Of a stretch of 64,000 nt of DNA, positions 35,842-44,591 are shown one piece after another. Under the pieces are notes generated by a model that saw only the letters and a program-made list of their open reading frames with translations, was not told the origin of the DNA and searched no databases. This DNA is from an uncultured Collinsella sp. (lineage in GTDB: Bacteria > Actinomycetota > Coriobacteriia > Coriobacteriales > Coriobacteriaceae). The DNA lies in the NCBI GenBank assembly GCA_937989875.1, contig CALKBO010000019.1:1-64000 (forward strand), given 5' to 3'. Every line of letters starts with the position of its first letter. Within the stretch, counting starts at the first letter, position 1. Position numbers and translations under genes: made by a program.

Positions 35842-36834
35842 ATGGATTCGAATCTCAAACAGCTGCTCTATACGCATACCGAGACCGAAGAGTGGCATCG
35901 CACACATCCGGGAGAGCTCAGCCCGCGATATAACAGGGTGGAAACCACAACCATTAACGGCGAAGAGGTCTATCTGTTTGATTGGAAAGAAACTCTCGAC
36001 GAAAACCCCGTGGGCCTTATCAAGGAGTCGCGCTTTACCGACATTCCTCCTCATATCAATCGGGATATGGAGCTTAACTACGTGTACGACGGCGTCTGCA
36101 CGTTTATCGTCAACGGACGGCGACTACTCCTTAAAAAGGGCGACGTGCTCATTTGCAACACCGGCGTAGTCAGAAGCGTTCCATACGTTAAGGGCGAGCA
36201 TGATATCGTCATTTCGATCGTCTTCAAAAAAGAAATGTTCGATTCGTTGTTCCTGAGCCAGCTACCCGGCGCGTCACCATTAACGAATCTTCTATTTGAT
36301 TTTGTGTCCAAAAACCGCGAGGCCCGAAAATATCTCATTCTTCCAGAGGAATACGCCCGACATGCGCGACGCCTCATCGAGATGCTCTTTATCGAATATC
36401 ACTTTAAAGATGCCTATTCCAATGAACTCATGAGGCACCTCGCCGTCAGCCTATTCCTTGTTCTCATTCGAGGACTGTACCGACGCTCCGCAACTGATAA
36501 CCAGGCGATCATGTCGGACGAACGCATCGTGTCGATTCTGAATCATATTGAGCGAAGCTACGGCGACTGCACACTCGAAAGCATTGCGAGCGATACGGGT
36601 TATAGCACCAGCTATCTCAGCAGCTTGATCAAGCAAAAAACCGGCAAAACGTTTTCGCAAATCAAGCTCAACCAGCAGCTCACAGAGGCGGCATATCTTC
36701 TCAATAACACCGAGCGCAGCGTGCAGTATGTAGCCCGAAAAGTCGGCATCTCCAACATGTCATTCTTTTACTCAAAATTTAAAGAAGCATTCGGTGAAAC
36801 GCCAGGTGCGTTCAGGACGCATCGGTCTAATTAA
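35842..36834 (+). CDS. AraC-family transcriptional regulator
   Basis: 330 aa with an N-terminal cupin-like sensor domain (PPHINRDMELNYVYDG and the RLLLKKGDVLICNTG turn) and two C-terminal HTHs at about 230-325 (LESIASDTGYSTSYLSSLIKQKTGKTF and VQYVARKVGISNMSFFYSKFKEAFGETP). The second HTH carries the family motif. It diverges from the GH1-EIIBC operon and most likely activates it in response to a glucoside or its phosphate. TGGAG precedes the ATG. Confidence 0.92.
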   Translation: MDSNLKQLLYTHTETEEWHRTHPGELSPRYNRVETTTINGEEVYLFDWKETLDENPVGLIKESRFTDIPPHINRDMELNYVYDGVCTFIVNGRRLLLKKGDVLICNTGVVRSVPYVKGEHDIVISIVFKKEMFDSLFLSQLPGASPLTNLLFDFVSKNREARKYLILPEEYARHARRLIEMLFIEYHFKDAYSNELMRHLAVSLFLVLIRGLYRRSATDNQAIMSDERIVSILNHIERSYGDCTLESIASDTGYSTSYLSSLIKQKTGKTFSQIKLNQQLTEAAYLLNNTERSVQYVARKVGISNMSFFYSKFKEAFGETPGAFRTHRSN

Positions 36835-36842
36835 AGGCGTTA

Positions 36843-37757
36843 TTACTCAGACCGATCAGCTTCGCGCGACACGGGAATGCACAATCGAAGCAGCGAGCGC
36901 ATCGCCTCTACCAGCACAAAGCCGACGATGGCAACCGTGACCGCCACGTCGAACGGCGTGTTCACAAACCAGAGCAACGTCATGAGATACGACCCGGCAT
37001 TAAAGGCAAAGTGCAGCAGGATCGTGTAGCGGAGCTTTCCGGTCGTCACGAGCACCCAACCAAAGATGAGGCCGGCGGCCCCCGCGTAGCAACCCTGCAC
37101 CCAGTTCATGTGCATAAAACCGAAGATCGCCGCCTGCAGCACGATTGCCGCGGCGACACCCCAGGTACTCGGGGCCGCCCAGGGCACCATGGCGCCGTCC
37201 TGCGCGCTCACACGACGCCGGCGCTTCCAAAGTGGGCGGCACTGTGGATTAAACGCACGCAGCGAAAACTCAAAGATGATGCCGCGCACCAGCAGCTCTT
37301 CACAAAATGGAGCTCCGAGCACCGTAGTCAGGACGGCGAGATAGCTGGTGTCGCCCATGCCTGTTTCCTCGACAAGTTCACTGTAATCGGCCGCGACCTC
37401 GGGCAACAATGACAGTACGGCGTCGGTCACGTAGCCAACGACCACCTGCAGTGCCAAGCCGATCACGATAACGCAGGCAATGCGCTTCCACGCGCTACGC
37501 ACTCCCCCGCCGAGCGGACGCTCACCTTGCCAGCGCGCGATAAACGACCGCGGCCACAAATAACGCCACCATAGCAGCGCCATCAAAAACGATGCCGCCT
37601 GCGCGACAGCCTGAAGCAATTGGATATCGAGGTCGTCGATCGAAAAACCCATGAACACCGATGCGACGCCAAGGGCGGAGAGCAAAACGACGCTCAGGAC
37701 AATATCGGCAGCGACGACGCCAAAACAGGCAAGCGTCCAAATCATCGCATTGAGCAT
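36843..37757 (-). CDS. CPBP family intramembrane metalloprotease
   Basis: 304-aa membrane protein with six to eight helices. The Abi/CPBP motifs are EELLVRG (EExxxR, about residue 157), FGFMHMNW (FxxxH, about 215) and HFAFNAG (HxxxN, about 250). Bacterial members process or modify membrane proteins and are often linked to peptide immunity; no bacteriocin gene is adjacent. The ATG at 37755-37757 follows GAGGAGG. An extended frame to 38132 runs through the antitoxin gene and is discarded. Confidence 0.9.
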   Translation of the reverse strand: MLNAMIWTLACFGVVAADIVLSVVLLSALGVASVFMGFSIDDLDIQLLQAVAQAASFLMALLWWRYLWPRSFIARWQGERPLGGGVRSAWKRIACVIVIGLALQVVVGYVTDAVLSLLPEVAADYSELVEETGMGDTSYLAVLTTVLGAPFCEELLVRGIIFEFSLRAFNPQCRPLWKRRRRVSAQDGAMVPWAAPSTWGVAAAIVLQAAIFGFMHMNWVQGCYAGAAGLIFGWVLVTTGKLRYTILLHFAFNAGSYLMTLLWFVNTPFDVAVTVAIVGFVLVEAMRSLLRLCIPVSREADRSE

Positions 37758-37808
37758 GCCAGCCTCCTCAAAACCGTTCCCTAGTTCTACCACAACTCGG
37801 CAGAGAGC

Positions 37809-37839
37809 TGATCCCATGGGGACGGAGGAAAACGGATCA
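37809..37839 (+). repeat. Family C single arm, copy C2
   Basis: Single arm carrying CATGGGGACGGAGGAAAACG, nearly identical to one arm of palindrome C1. It directly abuts the antitoxin stop codon at 37841. Confidence 0.75.
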
Positions 37840-37840
37840 C

Positions 37841-38041
37841 TTATTGATGAGAATCGGGCGCAGCGCCAAAGGCCCCGCTGGGCGAAATGTCGAACGGAAA
37901 GGTGCCGCAGCGATTGAAGGCGGCGATGAACATGCGGATGGCGTTGGACGGCGTGGTGCCCACGAGCTGGGTTGCCGCCGCGAAGGCTGCCTTTTCCTCG
38001 GGCAAGACCTTCGCGACAACCGGGGTCATGTGTTCTGCCAT
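37841..38041 (-). CDS. DinJ/RelB-like antitoxin, toxin partner not seen
   Basis: 66-aa ribbon-helix-helix protein. The pattern AAATQLVGTTPSNAIRMFIAAFNRCGTFPFDI matches DinJ/RelB antitoxins, in which the N-terminal strand dimerises and binds DNA. AAGGAAG precedes the ATG at 38039-38041. DinJ genes are normally followed directly by a YafQ/RelE toxin gene. Here the stop codon abuts repeat C2 and the next gene is a CPBP protease, so the toxin is absent, moved or replaced. The putative operator at 38155-38183 suggests it still autoregulates. Confidence 0.8.
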   Translation of the reverse strand: MAEHMTPVVAKVLPEEKAAFAAATQLVGTTPSNAIRMFIAAFNRCGTFPFDISPSGAFGAAPDSHQ

Positions 38042-38154
38042 GGCGCTTCCTTTTTGAAACGACGGTGGTGCGGATGGATGCGGGCCACGCGGCTGGGCGA
38101 CGGGCTGTGAAGGCAACCCGATTGGCCCGCATCTGGAGTTTGTTCTACGGCGTT

Positions 38155-38183
38155 GGTATTACTTGGTATTCCTAAGTATTACC
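38155..38183. promoter_or_regulatory. Candidate antitoxin operator
   Basis: A 29-bp imperfect palindrome, GGTATTACTTGG against CCTAAGTATTACC, lies 114 bases before the antitoxin start. GGTATT is iterated, as expected for ribbon-helix-helix dimers binding side by side. Confidence 0.5.
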
Positions 38184-38205
38184 CCGCAGATAGAATACCA
38201 TACCC

Positions 38206-38236
38206 GACCCCATGGGGACGGAGAAAAAACGGATCA
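38206..38236 (+). repeat. Family C single arm, copy C3
   Basis: Carries CATGGGGACGGAGAAAAAAC, in the same direction as C2 367 bases away. Together they bracket the antitoxin gene and its operator. It lies just after the stop codon of the ABC fusion gene. Confidence 0.7.
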
Positions 38237-38256
38237 ATTTGTTGCTGAGTAAGTCT

Positions 38257-39636
38257 TTAGAGTGTGATGATGTCCGAGATATTGAGGGCCCGAGCGTCAG
38301 CGGCATCGTGCGTGGCAAGCAACAGCATACGGCCGTCGAGCAAGTCGAGCACGACCTCGGTGCATGCATCGCGCGCAGCGATGTCTAGACCGGTAAAGGG
38401 CTCGTCCAGAATCACTGCGCCGCCCGGACACAGCAGGGCTCGGGCAATCTCGACGCGACGGCGCTGCCCGCCCGAGAGCTCGGCCACACGAGCATGCACA
38501 TCGACCCCCGGCACCAGCAGGCGCAACAGGGCCGCGGCACTCGAGGCGTCCACGCGCGCGTCGGCGCACACCAGCACGTTATCCAAAGCCGAGGCGCCCT
38601 CTACCAGGCGCACATCCTGAAACACCATGGAGCACGGCGCGCACTCCCCCGCCGCCAGCGCAAGCAGCGTCGACTTGCCCACGCCCGAGGTGCCCATCAC
38701 GCAGGCGCGCCCACCGGCGGGCACACGAAGCACCAGTCCGTCGAGCGCCGGAGCCCAGGGAGCGCGATCGCCCACGGCGAGCGCAAGCTCCGCAGCAGCC
38801 CTGCCGCCAGCAGAGCCGCCTGCACGTCCGCGAGGACAACGCCCATGCGCCCGCACAGCAGCACGCCATGCTGCGGGCCCCGAAGCCCGCAGCAGCCACA
38901 CCAGCACGCGCTCGCATGTCCACGATGCCGCCACGACTAGCACGGTCCAAGCCAGCAGGTCAGCCGTTTCGATGAGCAGCTTTGCCTGATAGATGCGCTC
39001 ACCCACGGTGCCCACCGCCATGCCGATCAGCTCCGCCGCCACGCCGGCCTTCCAGCTCATGCCAATCACGGCGCGGGCGCACGAAAGCACAAACGGCAGG
39101 ACTTCGCGCCAGGTGTGGGCGCAAAACAGTCGCCAGCCCCGCACGCCATGCAAGCGAAACATCTGCTCCAGTGGCTTATCCGCTTGCGCCAAACCCTCGA
39201 CCAGCGAGAAATACACGCCCGGCAGCGCCATCAAAAAGACCGCCGCAATGCTCACGCGCGCCGACCCCAACCAAATGAGCAGCAGGACCACTACGCAGGC
39301 AACCGGCGTCGCCTTAACAAACGAAAGCGCCGGCGCCACCAGGCGGGCAAACGTCCGCGACCGCACCGAGACCCCCGCCAGCACGCCGCCGCACACCGCG
39401 GCAAGTGCCAGCCCGCCCAAAATTCGCAAGCCCGAGCCCACCAGAATCGCCCACGTGCCGGCATCGCACACCAGCCGCATCAACGCAACCACAACAGCAC
39501 CCGGCCCCGGCAAGATCAACGGCTGCGCCACGAGACCCGCCACCAGCACCCACGCGGCAAGCCAAAAGGCGGCAACGGCACCTGCTGCCGCCACCGCCTT
39601 CATACGCTCTATCATTTGTCGAGCAAACACACGCAC
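38257..39636 (-). CDS. ABC importer: permease-ATPase fusion
   Basis: 459 aa. Residues about 15-250 are an SsuC/TauC-type permease with five or six helices and the EAA-like loop around RLHGVRGWRLFCAHTWREVLP. Residues about 275-455 are an ABC ATPase: Walker A GTSGVGKST, Q-loop VFQDVR, signature LSGGQRRRVEIARAL, Walker B VILDEP, H-loop THD. Type I importers of this family usually encode these as separate proteins; the fusion is unusual. The linker is Arg/Gly/Ala-rich. The start is a GTG at 39634-39636 with TGGAG six bases upstream, 3 bases after the binding-protein stop. Substrate unknown. Confidence 0.88.
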   Translation of the reverse strand: MRVFARQMIERMKAVAAAGAVAAFWLAAWVLVAGLVAQPLILPGPGAVVVALMRLVCDAGTWAILVGSGLRILGGLALAAVCGGVLAGVSVRSRTFARLVAPALSFVKATPVACVVVLLLIWLGSARVSIAAVFLMALPGVYFSLVEGLAQADKPLEQMFRLHGVRGWRLFCAHTWREVLPFVLSCARAVIGMSWKAGVAAELIGMAVGTVGERIYQAKLLIETADLLAWTVLVVAASWTCERVLVWLLRASGPAAWRAAVRAHGRCPRGRAGGSAGGRAAAELALAVGDRAPWAPALDGLVLRVPAGGRACVMGTSGVGKSTLLALAAGECAPCSMVFQDVRLVEGASALDNVLVCADARVDASSAAALLRLLVPGVDVHARVAELSGGQRRRVEIARALLCPGGAVILDEPFTGLDIAARDACTEVVLDLLDGRMLLLATHDAADARALNISDIITL

Positions 39637-39639
39637 GGG

Positions 39640-40695
39640 CTACTCCATGTAGCAGAAATCATCAGCCGGGAGCTTGCCGCCCACGGCGCTCGCATCCGCA
39701 TCGGCCAGCACCTGCAGGTACCCACCGAGCGCCGCCTTCATATCCTTCCCCGTCTGACACACGAGCATGCACCCGGGAATCGCCTTTTTGGCAATCGCGG
39801 CGTTATCGATGATACCCGCATCGACCACGGCCTGCGCCCAGTCTGCCGGCGCCGCATTGACGGCCTTCACGCTCGCCTCATGGCAGCGCAAGAATTCCGC
39901 CACGGCCTCGGGATGCTCCTCGGCAAAGGCACGGCGCACCACGGTCACGCCCGTCAGCAGGCGCGAACCCGTGTCACCCGCCAGATCATCCCACACATCA
40001 GTCAGATTTACCGGCGCCGACAGCTTGCCCTCGCTCTTTGCGATGGCAGCGGTCTTGAACGGCTCGGGCAGCACGCCCACGGCGGACGGGTCGGCAAGCA
40101 GCGCCGACAGCACCTCGGTGGGTTCGCTCTTAAACTCGAGCGTCACCTGGCCGGTCAGGCCCGCGCGCTCCAGCAGGTAGTTCATGACGTACTCCGGCGT
40201 GGTGCCCTTGCCCGTCATGTAGACGGTACGACCCGCCAGGTCACCAAACGAGGTCACGTCCGCGTCGCCCGTCACCACACTCAACACGCCGAGCGTGTTG
40301 ATGTCGATGACCTGCACCGCGCCTTCGGTCTTGTTGTAGAGAACGCTCGCCATGTTGGCGGGCACCAGGGCAATGTCGACATCTCCCTGAATGACCTTGG
40401 GCACGATCTCATCGGCCGCAGTGCTGATCGCAAAGTCGAACTCGTTATCCGTGGCGCCCTCGTCCGCCCGGTCCATAAACTGCACCAGACCAATCGAGGT
40501 CGGCCCCTTGAGCGAGGCGACGTGCACCTCGACCGGCTCCGCAGCAGCACCGGCGCCGTCCGTGGCAGCCGAGCCCGCGGCGGACCCGGCACCGGCAGCT
40601 CCGCCGCCACAGCCAGCCAGTGCGAGCGACAACGCGCCCGCGGCAAGCGCCGAGGCAAATCCTCGGCGCGTCATCTCAACATCAAACGCGCGCAT
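39640..40695 (-). CDS. ABC transporter substrate-binding lipoprotein (NMT1/SsuA-like), Tat signal
   Basis: 351 aa. The N-terminus has a twin-arginine motif TRRGFAS, a hydrophobic stretch and the lipobox LAGC, so it is a Tat-exported lipoprotein. The mature part begins with an Ala/Gly linker and then a periplasmic-binding-like fold with VTSFGDLAGRTVYMTGKGTTPE, typical of nitrate/sulfonate/thiamine-precursor binders. The ATG at 40693-40695 overlaps the end of the hydrogenase gene and has GAGGAGG about 12 bases upstream. Its ligand cannot be deduced. It sits in the hydrogenase operon and its permease-ATPase follows directly. Confidence 0.88.
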   Translation of the reverse strand: MRAFDVEMTRRGFASALAAGALSLALAGCGGGAAGAGSAAGSAATDGAGAAAEPVEVHVASLKGPTSIGLVQFMDRADEGATDNEFDFAISTAADEIVPKVIQGDVDIALVPANMASVLYNKTEGAVQVIDINTLGVLSVVTGDADVTSFGDLAGRTVYMTGKGTTPEYVMNYLLERAGLTGQVTLEFKSEPTEVLSALLADPSAVGVLPEPFKTAAIAKSEGKLSAPVNLTDVWDDLAGDTGSRLLTGVTVVRRAFAEEHPEAVAEFLRCHEASVKAVNAAPADWAQAVVDAGIIDNAAIAKKAIPGCMLVCQTGKDMKAALGGYLQVLADADASAVGGKLPADDFCYME

Positions 40696-40697
40696 CG

Positions 40698-42509
40698 CTA
40701 GCACGCCTCCTCGTTGGGCATCGTCCATGCATGATGGTCGGTATGCAGTAGCTCCTCGGCCAGCGGCGAGAGCGGCGCGCCCAAGAACTCGCGATAGCAC
40801 GCCTGGACATCGGGATTCTCGTGCGAGAAGCGAATGTCCGCAGCGGCATCCAGGCCCCAGAGCACCTTGCCGCGCTCGGCCGCCAGCTCGCAACCGTCGT
40901 GGATGGGCTGACCGCCACCACCGACGCAACCGCCGGGGCACGCCATGACCTCGGCAAAGTCATGGCTCACGCTGCCGTCGCGAATCGCGTCGAGCAGCCG
41001 GGCGGCGTTGCCCAGCCCGTGCGCCACGGCAACACGCACCTGAGTGCCATCGATATCGGCGACAGCTTCCTTCCAGCCGTCGAGTCCGCGCACGTCGGTA
41101 AAGAAATCGGCATCCGGGTTCTTGCCCGTCACCAGGTAATAGGCCGAGCGCACGGCGGCCTCCATCACGCCGCCCGTGGCGCCAAAGATCACGCCCGCGC
41201 CCGTGCCAAAGCCCAGCGGCGTGTCGAGCGGCTCCTCGACCAGCGTGTCCACGCTCACGTGGCTCGCGCGGATTATGCGCACCATCTCGCGCACCGTCAG
41301 CGCAACGTCAACGTCGGGCGCACCGCCCTCGCCCACCATGCTCGGCAGCGCGCACTCGGCCTTCTTGGCCGTGCACGGCATCACGGACACCACGAACAGG
41401 CGCTCGGGCTCCACGCCCAGCACTTTGGCATAGTAGGTCTTGGCGATGGCGCCGAACATCTGCTGCGGCGACTTTGACGTGGACAGGCTGTCGACAAACT
41501 CGGGGTAGCGCGCCTTCACAAAGCGTACCCAGCCCGGGCAGCAGCTCGTGAACATGGGCCAGCCGCGGCTGTCGCCCTCGCCCTTGGCAGCCTTACCCAG
41601 GCGCTCGAGCAGCTCGGAGCCCTCCTCCATAATGGTGAGATCGGCCGAGAAGTCGGTGTCAAACACGTACTCAAAGCCCACGCGGCGCAGCGCACAGGCC
41701 AGGCGCTCGACGGTGGCCTCATCGCGCGGAATGCCGAGCTCCTCGCCCCAGGCGCTACGCACGGCCGGCGCAATCTGCACCAGCACGATCTTGTCGGGAT
41801 CGGCGATGGCGTCGAACACGGTCTCGGTGTCGTCACGCTCGCGCAGGGCGCCCGTCGGGCAATGCGTGATGCACTGACCGCACGCGACGCAATCGGTCTT
41901 GCCGATCGGCGCACGCCCGCGAGTGCCCACGGCGGTATGCGTGGCGCGGTTGGTCAGATCCCAAATCCCTAAGCCCTGCACGCTCTCGCACACCTTGATG
42001 CAGCGCATGCATTTGATGCACTTGTCGTTATCGCGGATGATGGGGAAATCGAAGTCCCAGCCCTCGCGCGCCAGGTGCTGCTCGTACGGCAGATAGAAGA
42101 TGCCCAGGTCGTTGGCGATGGTCTGCAGGTTGCAGTTACCACTGCGCACGCAGCTCGTGCAGCGCGAGTCGTGTTGGGACAGTAGCAGCTGCACGTTGGT
42201 GCGACGCGCCTCGCGGGCCTTGGGGCTGTTGGTGTGGACCACCATGCCGTCGAGCACGTAGTTGTTGCAGGCGGCAACCAGCTGGTCGCAGCCCTCAACC
42301 TCGACCACGCACACGCGGCAACCGCCAATCTCGTTTAGATCGCGCAGGTAGCACAGGGTGGGAATCTGGATGCCGACGGACTTGGCCGCGTCCAGGATCG
42401 TGGTGTGCTCAGGCACCACGACCTCGCAATTATCGATAGTGAGCTTGACCATGTAGAGTGCTCCGCTTTCGGTGTTGTCGCTGACAGTGGGGTTGTTGAG
42501 CTCTACCAT
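40698..42509 (-). CDS. hydA: [FeFe] hydrogenase, monomeric, CpI-like
   Basis: 603 aa. The N-terminus is a [2Fe-2S] ferredoxin domain (C53, C64, C67, C81), followed by a His-Cys3 cluster in HDSRCTSCVRSGNC and two [4Fe-4S] clusters (CIKCMRCIKVC, CVACGQCITHC). The H-cluster motifs are complete: TSCCPGW, MPCTAKKAE and MACPGGCVGGGGQ. It should catalyse reversible H2 formation in the cytoplasm. I start at the ATG at 42507-42509, which follows GGAGGGAGG and overlaps the upstream stop; a second ATG at 42452 with GGAG gives the more usual 584 aa and may be the true start. Maturation genes hydE, hydF and hydG are not in the window. Confidence 0.95.
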   Translation of the reverse strand: MVELNNPTVSDNTESGALYMVKLTIDNCEVVVPEHTTILDAAKSVGIQIPTLCYLRDLNEIGGCRVCVVEVEGCDQLVAACNNYVLDGMVVHTNSPKAREARRTNVQLLLSQHDSRCTSCVRSGNCNLQTIANDLGIFYLPYEQHLAREGWDFDFPIIRDNDKCIKCMRCIKVCESVQGLGIWDLTNRATHTAVGTRGRAPIGKTDCVACGQCITHCPTGALRERDDTETVFDAIADPDKIVLVQIAPAVRSAWGEELGIPRDEATVERLACALRRVGFEYVFDTDFSADLTIMEEGSELLERLGKAAKGEGDSRGWPMFTSCCPGWVRFVKARYPEFVDSLSTSKSPQQMFGAIAKTYYAKVLGVEPERLFVVSVMPCTAKKAECALPSMVGEGGAPDVDVALTVREMVRIIRASHVSVDTLVEEPLDTPLGFGTGAGVIFGATGGVMEAAVRSAYYLVTGKNPDADFFTDVRGLDGWKEAVADIDGTQVRVAVAHGLGNAARLLDAIRDGSVSHDFAEVMACPGGCVGGGGQPIHDGCELAAERGKVLWGLDAAADIRFSHENPDVQACYREFLGAPLSPLAEELLHTDHHAWTMPNEEAC

Positions 42510-44335
42510 TCCAGGTTCCTCCCTCCACGGAACGCGCCAAAGCCAAAGTGGTCGCAACGCAGGCAGCGGCTTGCCTCCTGGCGTGCTTCCTGCTCGGTGA
42601 GACCCTGCTCGACCAGATTCCAATCGTGGATGCGCTCGCCGGCCTCGCGCTCGCCCAGCTCGCAGCGGCCACACTCGTGTTTGCCCTTAAACTGCACGGT
42701 CGGCAGCCCAACCTCGAGCTTGATCTTGTGGTCAAAGCCCAGGTAACGGTCGATATTTGCCGAAGCAACGCGGCCGGCGTTGATGGCCCGGATGACGGTG
42801 GCGGGACCGGTCTGGCAGTCGCCGCCGCTAAAGAGGCCATCGAAGTTGGGCACGGCGCCATCCGAATCGGTGACCACGCAGCCCCACTTACAGGCAATGC
42901 CCATGTCCTCAAACGGCTTGGAATCGATGTCCTGGCCAATGGCCACAAACACGCGCTCGCAGGGAATGACGCGCTCGGGCGTGGCGGCGGCACGCGGGGC
43001 CGGACGCCCACGACGGGGCTCGCCGATAATCTGCGGCTGCACGCGCAGGCCACTCACGCGACCCTCCTCGCCCGTCTCGATAGCGAGCGGGGCCGTGAGC
43101 TCCAGAACCTCGCAGCCCTCGGCCTGGGCGCCGGCAATCTCGGCATCCTGGGCCGTCATGTCGCAGATGCGACGGCGGTAGACGATGCTCACCTTTTCGG
43201 CACCGCAGCGCACGGCAGAGCGCGCCACGTCCATGGCAACGTTGCCGCCGCCGATGACGCACACGCGCTGGCCGCTCAGGTCGGGCAGCTCGTCATCGCC
43301 GATGGCGCGCAGCATCTTGACGGCCGATTCCACGCCGGGCGCCTCTTCACCCGGAAGGCCGAGCTTCTTGTCACTGTGGGCACCGATGGCCAGGTAGACG
43401 GCATCGAACTCGTCGCGCAGACGGGCGAGCTCCTCGCCGCTCACGGAGTGGTCGAGCTCCACGTCGATGCCGGCGCTCAAAATCCAGTCGATCTCGGCCT
43501 GCAGGCGCTCGCGCGGCAGACGATAGCTGGGGATGCCGTAGCGCAGCATGCCGCCCAAGTGGTGGCGCTGCTCAAAAATGGTCACCTTGTGGCCCATCAC
43601 GGCCAGGTAGTAGGCACAGGAAAGGCCGGCCGGGCCGCCGCCGATCACGGCGACGCGCTTACCGGTGTTGTCCACTACATGTGGCCTGTGGTCGTTGAGG
43701 TCGCTATGCTCAACGGCAAAACGCTTGAGGGCGAGGATGTTCATGGGGTCGTCGACCATGCCACGGCGGCAATGCATCTCGCAGGGATGCTCGCACACCA
43801 GGCCACAGACGAGCGGTAGCGGGTTGTTCTTGCGGATGACCTTGACGGCGTCGGCATAACGGCCTGCCTCGACGAGCGAGATGTAACCAGGAATGTCGAC
43901 GTGCGCCGGGCAGCCCGAGACACACGGGACGCGAGCCTCGCGGTCAAAGCCGCAGGAGTGCTCGCGGATGTGGTGCTCAAAATCGTCGCGGAAGCCGCGA
44001 ATGGCCGTGAGTGCCATGGCGCCAGCTTCGTAGCCGATGGCGCAGTCGCTCGAAAGGTAGATGGTGCGGGCCGTGCGCTCAATCAAGTTGAGCGTGGACT
44101 CGTCGGCGCGGCCCTCGAGCACATCGGCGAGCAGGTCGCTCAGCGCGCTCAGGCCCACGCGGCAGGGCGTGCACTTGCCGCAGCTCTGGGTGGAGCACAG
44201 GTTGACGAGCGCCGCCGTAAACTCGACGGGGCACGGGGCGAGTGAACTCACCGCCAGACGACGTCCGAGTGCATCGTGCAGGTCGTCCATGACGGCCTGA
44301 GCGTGGCTGCGTTCCATTACGTGCAGTCGAGCCAT
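42503..44335 (-). CDS. FAD/NAD(P) oxidoreductase with NuoF-like Fe-S domain (hydrogenase partner)
   Basis: 610 aa. Order: a NuoF C-terminal-type 4Fe-4S domain (STQSCGKCTPCRVG, about 54-67), a GltD-type N-terminal Fe-S domain (CVSGCPAH, VCGLVCEHPCEMHC), then FAD-binding AVIGGGPAGLSCAYYLA and NAD(P)-binding VCVIGGGNVAMDVA Rossmann units, and extra Cys pairs at the end (CGRCELG, CLRCDHFG). No FMN-binding NuoF core is present. Joined to the hydrogenase (7-base overlap), it probably moves electrons between NAD(P)H, ferredoxin and HydA; whether it bifurcates is an inference. The ATG at 44333-44335 follows GAGGGG. It is first in the operon. Confidence 0.88.
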   Translation of the reverse strand: MARLHVMERSHAQAVMDDLHDALGRRLAVSSLAPCPVEFTAALVNLCSTQSCGKCTPCRVGLSALSDLLADVLEGRADESTLNLIERTARTIYLSSDCAIGYEAGAMALTAIRGFRDDFEHHIREHSCGFDREARVPCVSGCPAHVDIPGYISLVEAGRYADAVKVIRKNNPLPLVCGLVCEHPCEMHCRRGMVDDPMNILALKRFAVEHSDLNDHRPHVVDNTGKRVAVIGGGPAGLSCAYYLAVMGHKVTIFEQRHHLGGMLRYGIPSYRLPRERLQAEIDWILSAGIDVELDHSVSGEELARLRDEFDAVYLAIGAHSDKKLGLPGEEAPGVESAVKMLRAIGDDELPDLSGQRVCVIGGGNVAMDVARSAVRCGAEKVSIVYRRRICDMTAQDAEIAGAQAEGCEVLELTAPLAIETGEEGRVSGLRVQPQIIGEPRRGRPAPRAAATPERVIPCERVFVAIGQDIDSKPFEDMGIACKWGCVVTDSDGAVPNFDGLFSGGDCQTGPATVIRAINAGRVASANIDRYLGFDHKIKLEVGLPTVQFKGKHECGRCELGEREAGERIHDWNLVEQGLTEQEARQEASRCLRCDHFGFGAFRGGRNLEW

Positions 44336-44399
44336 AAGATCCCCTCTCACATGGCAGCCCGGAGGCGAGGCCGGGCGAAATTGCTACACGCACAACACT

Positions 44400-44420
44400 G
44401 ACCTAAAAAGTTGTTAGGTC
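44400..44420 (-). promoter_or_regulatory. Leader hairpin of the hydrogenase operon
   Basis: GACCTAA and TTAGGTC pair around a 7-base loop, 65 bases before the first gene of the operon on the minus strand. The AT-rich stretch 44455-44515 upstream likely holds the promoter, but I could not fix hexamers with confidence. Confidence 0.4.
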
Positions 44421-44519
44421 TCCACGCAGTTCGGCAGGCGGTATGAAATGTCACCATCAGCGGTGAAAATGAACATTATCGCAGATAAATGCCATATTTG
44501 ATAAAACGCGTTACCAAAC

Positions 44520-44560
44520 GACAATGCCCCGCCCACGCAATCACGTGGGCGGGGCATTGC
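44520..44560 (-). terminator. Terminator of the alpha-glucoside operon
   Basis: Perfect 16-bp stem (CAATGCCCCGCCCACG with CGTGGGCGGGGCATTG), 30 bases past the GH4 stop on the minus strand, followed by TCGTTTGG. Confidence 0.75.
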
Positions 44561-44591
44561 TTCAGGCATGCGGCCAGCGACCCTGTTGCTT

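Noticed and set aside
37011..37412. 133-codon open frame opposite the CPBP gene
   Set aside because: Antisense to clear membrane-protease motifs.
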